Assembly: GCF_900167915.1 (NCBI RefSeq)
Contig: NZ_FUYM01000021.1
Location: 1-39,659, forward strand
Direction: 5' to 3'
Source: Rhizorhabdus histidinilytica
GTDB taxonomy: Bacteria; Pseudomonadota; Alphaproteobacteria; Sphingomonadales; Sphingomonadaceae
DNA: 39,659 bases
The notes beneath the pieces are model-generated. The model had not been told where the DNA came from and did no database searches. It saw only the letters and a program-made list of their open reading frames with translations. Shown one piece after another: positions 16,037 through 23,356 of this stretch; within the stretch, counting starts at the first letter, position 1; each line of letters begins with the position of its first letter. The position numbers and the translations under genes were made by a program.

Positions 16037-17272
16037 ATGACAGCCATCACCCCCCAGGCGATCCGCCATGCGCTGCTGACGCGGCAGGAGATCGCGTTGC
16101 TCGACGTCCGCGACGAGCATGATTTCGCCCAAGGCCACCCGCTGTTCGCGGCGCAGCTTCCGGTCGATCGCATCGCCATCGAGGCGGTGGCCCGCTTCCC
16201 GCGCAAGGACGTGCCGATCGTCCTCTATGACGACGGCGGGGGGCTGGCCGAGGCGGCGCGGGCGATCTTCCGGGAGCTCGGCTATGGGGAGGTCGGCCTG
16301 CTGGAGGGCGGGCTGGGCGGCTGGCGCGCGGCCGGCTATGAGCTGTTCGAGGACGTCAACAGCTATTCGAAGGCGTTCGGCGAGCTGGTCGAGCACCGCC
16401 GTCATACGCCTTCGCTGCCCGCCGAGGACGTCCAGGCGCTGATCGACGAGAAGGCCGACATCGCGATCCTCGACGCACGGCGGTTCGACGAATATGCGAC
16501 GATGAACATCCCGACCGGAACCAGCGTTCCCGGCGCCGAGCTGGTGTTGCGCGCGCCGGTGGTGGCGCCCGATCCCGATACGACGATCATCGTCAACTGC
16601 GCCGGCCGGACGCGCAGCATCATCGGCGCCCAGTCGTTGATCAACGCCGGCCTGCCCAACCGGGTCGTCGCGTTGCGCAACGGCACGATCGGCTGGACGC
16701 TTGCCGGCCAGACGCTCGAGATCGGGCAGGCGCGACGCGGGCCGGAGGCCGATCCGCACGGTGCGGCCGAAGCGCGCCGTCGCGCCCGCGAGGTGGCCTA
16801 TCGCGCCGGGGTGAAGCGGATCGATCCCGACGGGCTTGCGGCGCTCGCCGCCGACCCGCGCCGGACGCTCTACCGGTTCGACGTGCGTCAGCCCGACGCT
16901 TATGTCGCCGGCCATGTCCCCGGTTTTCGCAATGCGCCGGGCGGACAGCTCGTCCAGGAGATCGACCATTATGCGCCGGTCCGGGGGGCGCGGGTCGTGC
17001 TGGCCGACGATCTCGGCTCGCGCGCCGATATGAGCGCCTCCTGGCTCGCGCAGATGGGGTGGGAGGTCTATGTCCTCGACGGCGGCTTCGAGGGGCCGCT
17101 CGAAGCGGGCGGCGGCGACGCCTATCCGCCGCGGGGCCCCGAAGGGCGCTACAAGCGACCCTATGAAGGCACCGACAACAAGGCCGCCGCGATGCAGGCC
17201 TATCTCGACTGGGAATATGGCCTGGTCGATCAGCTCGCCCGCGACGGCACCCACGGCTTCTTCGTCATCTGA
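16037..17272 (+). CDS. Three-domain rhodanese-like sulfurtransferase with one active-site Cys (411 aa)
   Basis: Three rhodanese folds follow one another. Domain 1 (about 10-105, LLDVRDEHDF...LEGGLGGWRAAG) has Asp (Tyr64-Asp65-Asp66) where the catalytic Cys should be. Domain 2 (about 120-230, ILDARRFDEY...) has a full active loop starting at Cys188 (NCAGRTRS). Domain 3 (about 265-360, RFDVRQPDAYVAGHVPG...VLDGG) again has Asp-Asp (324-325) in place of Cys. Only the middle domain can carry a persulfide. Rhodaneses move sulfane sulfur between thiols, thiosulfate or sulfite. The gene begins one base after the dioxygenase stop, so the products are co-made, probably to clear or recycle the sulfur released. 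I start it at the ATG at 16037; the open frame extending upstream is a shadow. Confidence 0.85.
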   Translation: MTAITPQAIRHALLTRQEIALLDVRDEHDFAQGHPLFAAQLPVDRIAIEAVARFPRKDVPIVLYDDGGGLAEAARAIFRELGYGEVGLLEGGLGGWRAAGYELFEDVNSYSKAFGELVEHRRHTPSLPAEDVQALIDEKADIAILDARRFDEYATMNIPTGTSVPGAELVLRAPVVAPDPDTTIIVNCAGRTRSIIGAQSLINAGLPNRVVALRNGTIGWTLAGQTLEIGQARRGPEADPHGAAEARRRAREVAYRAGVKRIDPDGLAALAADPRRTLYRFDVRQPDAYVAGHVPGFRNAPGGQLVQEIDHYAPVRGARVVLADDLGSRADMSASWLAQMGWEVYVLDGGFEGPLEAGGGDAYPPRGPEGRYKRPYEGTDNKAAAMQAYLDWEYGLVDQLARDGTHGFFVI

Positions 17273-17402
17273 CCGCGCGGCCGCGGGTCGGCTGGCGCTG
17301 CGATTGGCGCCGCTCATAAGCCTATAAGCAAGCCCCGTTATTCGCGCGGCCGGCCGGCGGGTAGAAGCCCGACGTCCCAGTTCGTCGATCGGAGAAGCCC
17401 CC
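17273..17402 (+). promoter_or_regulatory. Intergenic region with a possible terminator and ATAAG repeats
   Basis: Directly after the rhodanese stop, CCGCG-CGGC-CGCGG (17273-17286) forms a short GC hairpin without a T tract. Further on, CATAAG (17315-17320) and TATAAG (17323-17328) repeat the core of the GATAAG sites found before the thiol dioxygenase. CGGG-TAGAAG-CCCG near 17360 is a further small hairpin in the leader of the next gene. A separate promoter for the NtaA-like gene is plausible but not pinned down. Confidence 0.3.
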
Positions 17403-18755
17403 ATGGTCCAGACAGCTCCCCGCCAGCTCAAGCTCGGTGCCATCCTCGCCGGTGTGGGGACCAATCATGGCGACTGGCGCGATCCCGCCGTGCCGGGCGA
17501 CGCCAGCGTCGACATCAATTGGTATATCGAACAGGCCCGCAAGGCCGAGGCGGCGAAGCTCGATCTCGTCTTCATCGTGGACTCACCGTTCATCACGCCC
17601 GACACGGCACCGCATTATCTCAACCGGCTCGAGCCGTTGACCCTGCTCTCCGGGATCGCCGTTTCGACGTCCAGGATCGGTCTCGTCGGAACCCTGACTA
17701 CCTCCTATTGGGAACCCTATAATGTGGCGCGCCAGTTCGGTTCGCTCGACCATATCAGCAAGGGCCGGGCCGGTTGGAACGTGGTGACCACCGGTCTCGA
17801 AGGCGCCGCGCGCAACTATGGGCGCGAGGAGCATTTCGCGCACGCCGAGCGCTACGCCCGCGCGCTGGAGTTCGTCCAGGTCGTCCAGGGGCTGTGGGAC
17901 AGTTATGAGGACGACGCCTTTCCGCGCGACAAGGCGGCCGGCATATTCCTGCGCAAGGATCGGCAGCACCGGCTGGATCATAACGGCGTCCATTTCTCGG
18001 TCGCGGGGCCGCTGGCGCTCAGCCGGTCGCGCCAGGGGCAGCCGGTGATCTTCCAGGCCGGCGACAGCGACGAGGGACGCAATCTCGGCGCGCACATCGC
18101 GGAAGGCACGTTCGCCGCCGCCGCCGATTTCGAGACCGCGCTGTCCTATACCCGCGATCTCAAGGCGCGGGCGGCGAGGCTGGGGCGCGACCCGGACCGC
18201 ATCGTCGTCATGCCGGGCCTCAGCGTCTTCCTGGCCGACAGCGATGAGGAAGCGCGGGCGCTGGAGGAGGCGCGGCTGGGCCGCCTCGATTTCGCCAAGT
18301 CCCTCGTCGAGCTCGGGCGGCTGTTCAACTATCATGATTTCAGCGCCTACGACCCGGATGCGGCCTTCCCCGACGTGAGCAACCTGACGCTCAACAGCTA
18401 CAAGGGGGGCGCGGAGCGGGTGGTACGGACCGCACGCGAAGAGGGGCTGTCCTTGCGCGAGACCGTCGCCCGCTTCGTCGAGAGGCGATCCGCCTTCGTC
18501 GGTACCGCGGCGACCGTCGCCGATGAGATCGAGCGCTGGTTCCGGGCCGGAGCGGTCGACGGCTTCAACCTGCATGTGGCGCGCCCCGCCGACTTCGATC
18601 GCTTCCTGACCGGAGTCGTCCCGATCCTTCAGGACCGGGGCCTGTTCCGGCGTGACTATGAACATGACACGCTGCGCGGCCACCTCGGCCTTCCCGTTCC
18701 CGAGAACCGCTACACGGTGGCACGCGGCCTCGCCGACGCGATCGCCGCCGAATAG
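17403..18755 (+). CDS. NtaA/SnaA/DmoA-family FMN-dependent monooxygenase, 450 aa
   Basis: This is the large subunit of a two-component FMNH2-dependent monooxygenase in the NtaA/SnaA/DmoA/SoxA branch of the luciferase-like family. Family blocks are LKLGAILAGVGTNHGDWRDP near the start, AKLDLVFIVDSPF, TLTTSYWEPYNVARQFGSLDHISKGRAGWNVVTT in broken blocks, NYGREEH with HAERYARALEFVQVVQGLWDS, DHNGVHFSVAGPL, and PVIFQAGDSDEGRNLGA. Members oxidise nitrilotriacetate (C-N), dimethyl sulfide or dibenzothiophene sulfone (C-S). At 450 residues it is full length. It needs a reduced-flavin donor, and no flavin reductase is seen here. The neighbours favour a sulfur substrate, but the DMFase-like region equally allows an amine or amide substrate. 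Confidence 0.88.
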   Translation: MVQTAPRQLKLGAILAGVGTNHGDWRDPAVPGDASVDINWYIEQARKAEAAKLDLVFIVDSPFITPDTAPHYLNRLEPLTLLSGIAVSTSRIGLVGTLTTSYWEPYNVARQFGSLDHISKGRAGWNVVTTGLEGAARNYGREEHFAHAERYARALEFVQVVQGLWDSYEDDAFPRDKAAGIFLRKDRQHRLDHNGVHFSVAGPLALSRSRQGQPVIFQAGDSDEGRNLGAHIAEGTFAAAADFETALSYTRDLKARAARLGRDPDRIVVMPGLSVFLADSDEEARALEEARLGRLDFAKSLVELGRLFNYHDFSAYDPDAAFPDVSNLTLNSYKGGAERVVRTAREEGLSLRETVARFVERRSAFVGTAATVADEIERWFRAGAVDGFNLHVARPADFDRFLTGVVPILQDRGLFRRDYEHDTLRGHLGLPVPENRYTVARGLADAIAAE

Positions 18756-18779
18756 GGAGGGGAGGATGCCGACCCGTCC

Positions 18780-18795
18780 GACCTAAGGTCCAATT
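18780..18795 (+). promoter_or_regulatory. 16-bp regulon element, aldehyde dehydrogenase copy
   Basis: GACCTAAGGTCCAATT lies 61 bases before the aldehyde dehydrogenase ATG in the direction of transcription. This copy contains the perfect 11-base palindrome GACCT-A-AGGTC. It is one of five aligned copies in the window, all upstream of alcohol-oxidation genes. Confidence 0.7.
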
Positions 18796-18813
18796 GTCTG
18801 TTCGCTCCCATGG

Positions 18814-18838
18814 GTGCTTGATCGGCGTCGACAAGCAC
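18814..18838 (+). repeat. Leader hairpin of the aldehyde dehydrogenase gene
   Basis: GTGCTTG (18814-18820) and CAAGCAC (18832-18838) pair perfectly around an 11-base loop, between the 16-bp element and the Shine-Dalgarno sequence. In the mRNA it would form a 5' leader stem-loop ending 17 bases before the start codon. Confidence 0.45.
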
Positions 18839-18855
18839 ATCAGCGGGAGAAGACG

Positions 18856-20376
18856 ATGCTGCAGGAAGCTATGGCGCGGTTCGCGGGCAAGGCCCTGGTC
18901 CGCGATCGGTACGACAATTTCATCGGCGGCCAGTGGGTGAAGCCGGTCCATGGCGAATATTTCGACAATATCTCGCCCGTCACCGGCAAGCCGGTGTGCA
19001 AGATCGCCCGCTCCTCGGCCGAGGATATCGAACTGGCGCTCGACGCGGCGCACAAGGCCAAGGATGGCTGGGGCCAGCGGTCCTCGACCGAGCGGGCCAA
19101 CATCCTCAACCGCATCGCCCAGCGGATGGAGGACAATCTCGACCTTCTCGCGATGGCCGAGACGATCGACAACGGCAAGCCGATCCGCGAGACGACCGCC
19201 GCCGACATCCCGCTGGCGATCGACCATTTCCGCTATTTCGCCGCCTGCGCCCGCGCGCAGGAGGGTTCGATCGCCGAGATCGACCACGACACCGTCGCCT
19301 ATCATTTCCACGAGCCGCTCGGCGTCGTCGGGCAGATCATCCCGTGGAACTTCCCGATCCTGATGGCGGCGTGGAAACTGGCCCCCGCGCTCGCCGCCGG
19401 CAATTGCGTGGTGCTCAAGCCCGCCGAGCAGACGCCGATGTCGATCATGGTGCTGATGGAACTGATCGGCGACCTGATCCCCGAAGGCGTGCTCAACGTC
19501 GTCAACGGCTTCGGCGTCGAGGCGGGCAAGCCGCTCGCCTCCAACAAGCGGATCAGCAAGATCGCCTTCACCGGCGAGACGACCACCGGCCGGCTGATCA
19601 TGCAATATGCGTCGGAGAACCTGATCCCCGTCACGCTGGAGCTGGGCGGCAAGAGCCCGAACATCTTCTTCGCCGACGTGATGGACGCCGACGACGATTA
19701 TTTCGACAAGTGTCTCGAAGGCTTCGCGATGTTCGCGCTCAACCAGGGCGAGGTCTGCACCTGCCCGAGCCGCGCGCTCGTCCAGGAATCGATCTATGAG
19801 CGGTTCATCGAGCGCGCCGTCGAGCGTGTCCGGAAGATCAAGCAGGGCAGCCCGCTCGATCCCGCGACGATGATCGGCGCGCAGGCGTCGAACGACCAGC
19901 TCGAGAAGATCCTCTCCTATATCGCGATCGGCCGGGACGAGGGCGCCCGGGTGCTGACCGGCGGCGACCGCGCCGCGCTGGGCGGCGAACTGGCCGACGG
20001 CTACTACGTCACCCCGACCGTGCTCGAGGGCCATAACCGGATGCGGATCTTCCAGGAGGAGATCTTCGGCCCGGTGCTGTCCGTCACCACCTTCAAGGAC
20101 GAGGCGGAGGCGCTCGCCATCGCCAACGACACGCTCTACGGCCTGGGCGCCGGCGTCTGGAGCCGCAACGGCACGACCGCCTATCGCATGGGCCGCGCGA
20201 TCCAGGCGGGGCGGGTGTGGACCAACTGCTACCATGCCTATCCGGCGCATGCGGCGTTCGGCGGCTACAAGCAGTCCGGCATCGGGCGCGAGAACCACAA
20301 GATGATGCTCGACCATTATCAGCAGACCAAGAACCTGCTGGTCAGCTACAGCCCGAAGGCGCTCGGCTTCTTCTGA
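18856..20376 (+). CDS. exaC: NAD-dependent aldehyde dehydrogenase, ExaC/AcoD type (506 aa)
   Basis: This enzyme oxidises acetaldehyde or another aldehyde to the acid in the cytosol with NAD+. The 506-residue length matches the ExaC/AcoD group. Visible motifs are PWNFP ([20 protein letters not shown]), the FTGETTTG cofactor loop, [12 protein letters not shown], the catalytic Cys in [21 protein letters not shown] and the terminal [12 protein letters not shown]. The doubled CTC around the nucleophile is normal for this subgroup. The start has GGGAG upstream; a longer frame to 18814 lacks a ribosome-binding site. The DUF779 partner follows, as it often does for this enzyme. The upstream 16-bp element links it to the PQQ dehydrogenase regulon on the other side of the locus. 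Confidence 0.93.
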   Translation: MLQEAMARFAGKALVRDRYDNFIGGQWVKPVHGEYFDNISPVTGKPVCKIARSSAEDIELALDAAHKAKDGWGQRSSTERANILNRIAQRMEDNLDLLAMAETIDNGKPIRETTAADIPLAIDHFRYFAACARAQEGSIAEIDHDTVAYHFHEPLGVVGQIIPWNFPILMAAWKLAPALAAGNCVVLKPAEQTPMSIMVLMELIGDLIPEGVLNVVNGFGVEAGKPLASNKRISKIAFTGETTTGRLIMQYASENLIPVTLELGGKSPNIFFADVMDADDDYFDKCLEGFAMFALNQGEVCTCPSRALVQESIYERFIERAVERVRKIKQGSPLDPATMIGAQASNDQLEKILSYIAIGRDEGARVLTGGDRAALGGELADGYYVTPTVLEGHNRMRIFQEEIFGPVLSVTTFKDEAEALAIANDTLYGLGAGVWSRNGTTAYRMGRAIQAGRVWTNCYHAYPAHAAFGGYKQSGIGRENHKMMLDHYQQTKNLLVSYSPKALGFF

Positions 20377-20426
20377 CCTTTCCCCTGGCGGCGCGTCGCT
20401 CCATCCATCCCCGCGCCGCTTCCCTT

Positions 20427-20452
20427 CGACGGGCATCTCCGGATGCCCGTCG
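20427..20452 (+). terminator. Stem-loop with UNCG tetraloop between aldehyde dehydrogenase and DUF779
   Basis: CGACGGGCATC (20427-20437), TCCG, GATGCCCGTCG (20442-20452) form a perfect 11-bp stem capped by a UCCG tetraloop of the very stable UNCG class, 51 bases after the dehydrogenase stop. It is followed by ATTTCGCTGTTT, a weak T-rich tail. It could be a terminator, or a processing/stability element that lowers downstream expression relative to the dehydrogenase. Confidence 0.65.
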
Positions 20453-20477
20453 ATTTCGCTGTTTGGAGGGCCGGACC

Positions 20478-20867
20478 ATGTCGCCGCCTTCGCGAGTCCT
20501 GACCACGCCCGAGGCCGATGCGCTGATCGCTCGGTTGACCGCCCGGCACGGGCCGCTGATGTTCCACCAGTCGGGCGGCTGCTGCGACGGATCGGCGCCG
20601 ATGTGCTTCCCGCTCGGCGAATTCCGGACCGGCGGGCAGGACGTGCTGCTCGGCCATGTCGCGGGTGACGTGCCGGTCTGGATCGGTGCGGCGCAGTTCG
20701 AATATTGGCGCCATACCCAGGTGACGATCGACGTGGTGCCCGGGCGCGGCGCCGGCATGTCGCTGGAAAGCCCGGAAGGGGTGCGCTTCATCGTCCGCTC
20801 GCGGGTGTTCAGCGATGCGGAGGCGGCCGAGCTGGCGACGGCCGGAGAGCCGCCCCGGGGCGGCTGA
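20478..20867 (+). CDS. DUF779 family protein, 129 aa
   Basis: This is a small cytosolic protein of the DUF779 family. The hallmark is HQSGGCCDGSAPMC near residues 30-43, a Cys-rich stretch that could bind a metal, followed by VWIGAAQFEYWRHTQVTIDVVPGRG and SLESPEGVRFIVRSRVF. Family members are regularly found beside ExaC/AldA-type aldehyde dehydrogenases, as here, but their role is unknown. The ATG at 20478 is preceded by TTTGGAGGG; the open frame extending upstream belongs to no gene. Only a hairpin separates it from the dehydrogenase, and its stop directly abuts the next gene. Confidence 0.88.
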   Translation: MSPPSRVLTTPEADALIARLTARHGPLMFHQSGGCCDGSAPMCFPLGEFRTGGQDVLLGHVAGDVPVWIGAAQFEYWRHTQVTIDVVPGRGAGMSLESPEGVRFIVRSRVFSDAEAAELATAGEPPRGG

Positions 20868-22184
20868 GTGCCGATGACCGCGACCGAAGCCCCGGCCTTT
20901 CGCGAGCATCCACTGCGCCGGCAGGTGGTGGGCGAGATGCACCTGCGCCGCTTTCCGGCCTTCACCCTGCCAGCCCGCATATTCCAGCTCTTCCGCCTCG
21001 TCCCCGCCGACGAGCGCGAGGTCGAGCAGGCGGCACTCGATCGGGGGCCTTGCCCCGGCGCGCCCGACGACCGCCATCGCGAGACACGCTGGTCGCCCGA
21101 GGTCCGCGCTTCCTGGGAACGGCACAGCGAGGCGAGCACCGTCACCGTCACCCTGACCGGCCCCGAGCTGGGCGCGCCCGTCTGGGGGCGCCCGGAGGAG
21201 GAAGCCGCCGCCGCCGCTCTCGACTGGGCGGAGCGGCTGCCGGGCGGGGTGATCCGCGCCTCGCGCCTGCTGATCGTTGCCGACGAAGATGCGGCGGCTC
21301 CGGCGGTCGCCGAGGCCGGGTTCCGCGCCTCGCATCTGGTGTCCTGCCATATCGCCGGAGCGGCGCGGCTGTGGAGCGATTTCCGCATCCATGGCGACGG
21401 TTATGGCCGACTGGTGGTCGCTGCCAACGGCTTGCCGGTCGCGGATTTGATCCGTGCGGTCCAGCGCCTCCAGGAACTGGGCAATTACCGCAACCTCGCG
21501 CTGCTCGGCCTGCCCGCCGCGCAGCAGGCCTGGGGCGAGGTCGACCGGATCGAGCGCGCACTGGCCGCCTCGGGCCGATCGCTGCGCGCCCGCGACCGCC
21601 GCGACGACGAACTGCTCGCCGACCTGACCCAACATGCCGAGGACCTGCTGTCGATCGCCGCCGCTTGCGATTACCGGATGAAGGCGACCCGCGCCTACGC
21701 GCAGATCGTGTCGGACCGGCTGCAGGAATTGCACGCGGACATGATTCCCGGTTTCCAGTCGCTCGACGACTTCACCGCACGCCGCTTCCACCCCGCGGTG
21801 CGGACCTGCGTCGCGCTCACCGACCGGATCGCCCTGCTCGACGCGCGGGCGGCGCAGCTCACCGCGCTGCTCCGCACCCGGATCGAGACCAATATCGAGA
21901 ACCAGAATGGGCGTCTCCTTGCCTCCATGGACCGCAGCGCGCGGTTGCAGCTTCGCCTCCAGCATCTCGTCGAGGGACTCTCGGCGGTGGCGATCAGCTA
22001 TTATCTGCTCGGGCTGCTCGCCTATCCGCTCAAAGCCGCCGAGAAATGGCGCCCCGGGCTATCGGCGACGACGCTGCTCGGCCTGTCTGCGCCGCTGATC
22101 CTGCTGGGCGCGGCGGTGCTGCTCGGGCGGATGCGCCACCGGCTGGTGGCGGCGGATGACAAGGCCGCTCCCGACGATGCATAG
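20868..22184 (+). CDS. DUF3422 family membrane-anchored protein, 438 aa
   Basis: Recognised as the DUF3422 family by FREHPLRRQVVGEMHLRRFPAF at the start, the RLLIVADEDA and LWSDFRIHGDGYGRLVV segments, ELGNYRNLALLGLP, and the long helical region with RIETNIENQNGRLLASMDRSARLQLRLQHLVEGLSAVAISYYLLGLL read in blocks. Two hydrophobic helices near the C-terminus (about 358-378 and 388-412) make it a tail-anchored inner-membrane protein with a large cytosolic head and coiled-coil stalk, a layout like CorA-type or RMD1-like proteins. No function is established. The start is GTG 20868 directly after the DUF779 stop, or ATG 20874; neither has a clear ribosome-binding site, which suggests translational coupling. 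Confidence 0.85.
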   Translation: MPMTATEAPAFREHPLRRQVVGEMHLRRFPAFTLPARIFQLFRLVPADEREVEQAALDRGPCPGAPDDRHRETRWSPEVRASWERHSEASTVTVTLTGPELGAPVWGRPEEEAAAAALDWAERLPGGVIRASRLLIVADEDAAAPAVAEAGFRASHLVSCHIAGAARLWSDFRIHGDGYGRLVVAANGLPVADLIRAVQRLQELGNYRNLALLGLPAAQQAWGEVDRIERALAASGRSLRARDRRDDELLADLTQHAEDLLSIAAACDYRMKATRAYAQIVSDRLQELHADMIPGFQSLDDFTARRFHPAVRTCVALTDRIALLDARAAQLTALLRTRIETNIENQNGRLLASMDRSARLQLRLQHLVEGLSAVAISYYLLGLLAYPLKAAEKWRPGLSATTLLGLSAPLILLGAAVLLGRMRHRLVAADDKAAPDDA

Positions 22185-22213
22185 TGGCCGCCATAACAGA
22201 ATGAGGAGGGGAG

Positions 22214-23356
22214 ATGACAATCGTGGCCCAGGCGATCTCCTTCGCGTCCAGCCATGCGGAGGCGCCCGACGATGCGATGCGCGAAATCGCCGCCGCGATC
22301 GGCGACGAGCCGCTGGCCGGAGCGGTCGTCTTCTGCTCGCACCGCTTCGATCGCCTCGCGCTGGCGCGAGCGATCAACCTGGCGACCGAGGGGACGCCGG
22401 TGATCGGCTGCACCAGTTCGGGCGAGCTGACCCGCGGCGGCTATGACGAGGGCAGCCTCAGCCTGATCGGTTTTCCGAGCAGCGCCTTCCATTTCGTCTC
22501 GCATTGCTTCGACGACATCGAAGCGTTCGATCCCATCGAGGCGCGCGAGGCGGTCCGCGCGTTGGCCGCCGTCGCCGATCGCGACAGCCGCCGGCTGGGC
22601 AACGCGATCAACCATATCGCGTTGTTCCTGGTCGACGGGCTGTCGCACCGCGAGGAATTGCTGACGATGACGATCCAGGACGCGCTGGGCGACATCCCGC
22701 TGATCGGCGGATCGTCGGGCGACGGCCTCGCTTTCCGCGAGACCGCGATCTTCGAGGGAGGGCGCTTCCACCGCCGCGCGGCGGTGATCGCGATCCTCTC
22801 CTCGCCGCGGCCGATGCACGTCTTCAAGTCGCAGCATTACCAACCCGGCGAGCGCAAGATGGTGATCACCGGCGCCATCCCGCATGAACGCGTCGTCACC
22901 GAGATCAACGCCGAGCCCGCCGCACAGGAATATCTGCGCCTCGCCGGCCATGCGGGGGAGGCGCTGGGCGTCGCCTTCTACGCCGCGCACCCGCCGATGG
23001 TGCGTGCGGGCGGCGAATATCATGTCCGCTCGATCCAGAGTGCCAATCCCGACGGCAGCCTGACCTTCTATTGTGCGATCGATGAGGGGATCGTGCTGAC
23101 GGTCGGCGAACCGATCGACCGCATCGCCCGGATGGAAGCGCTGTTCGATGACATCCGCGAGCGGATCGGCGAGGTCGACCGGATCATCGCCTTCGACTGC
23201 GTGCTCAACCGGATCGACGCCGAGCAGCGCCAGCTCGGCAGCAAGGTGTCGGCGCTCTACGGCGCCAACCGGGTGATTGGTTTCAACACCTATGGCGAGC
23301 AATATCACGCGCTGCACGTCAACCAGACCTTCAGCGGGCTGGCGATCGGGAAATGA
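22214..23356 (+). CDS. FIST-domain sensory protein (NosP-like), 380 aa
   Basis: This cytosolic protein has a FIST N domain (about 30-220, GAVVFCSHRFD...PVIGCTSSGELTRGGYDEGSLSLIGF...IPLIGGSSGDGLAF) and a FIST C domain (about 225-375, YHVRSIQSANPDGSLTFYCAIDEGIVLTVGEP...GFNTYGEQYHALHVNQTFSGLAIG). FIST proteins bind small ligands; in Pseudomonas the member called NosP senses nitric oxide through heme and works with the kinase NahK encoded next to it. Here the stop overlaps the start of a NahK/ErcS-type kinase (ATGA), the same pairing. The start has GGAGGGGAG upstream. Whether this copy binds heme cannot be judged from sequence alone. Confidence 0.88.
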   Translation: MTIVAQAISFASSHAEAPDDAMREIAAAIGDEPLAGAVVFCSHRFDRLALARAINLATEGTPVIGCTSSGELTRGGYDEGSLSLIGFPSSAFHFVSHCFDDIEAFDPIEAREAVRALAAVADRDSRRLGNAINHIALFLVDGLSHREELLTMTIQDALGDIPLIGGSSGDGLAFRETAIFEGGRFHRRAAVIAILSSPRPMHVFKSQHYQPGERKMVITGAIPHERVVTEINAEPAAQEYLRLAGHAGEALGVAFYAAHPPMVRAGGEYHVRSIQSANPDGSLTFYCAIDEGIVLTVGEPIDRIARMEALFDDIRERIGEVDRIIAFDCVLNRIDAEQRQLGSKVSALYGANRVIGFNTYGEQYHALHVNQTFSGLAIGK

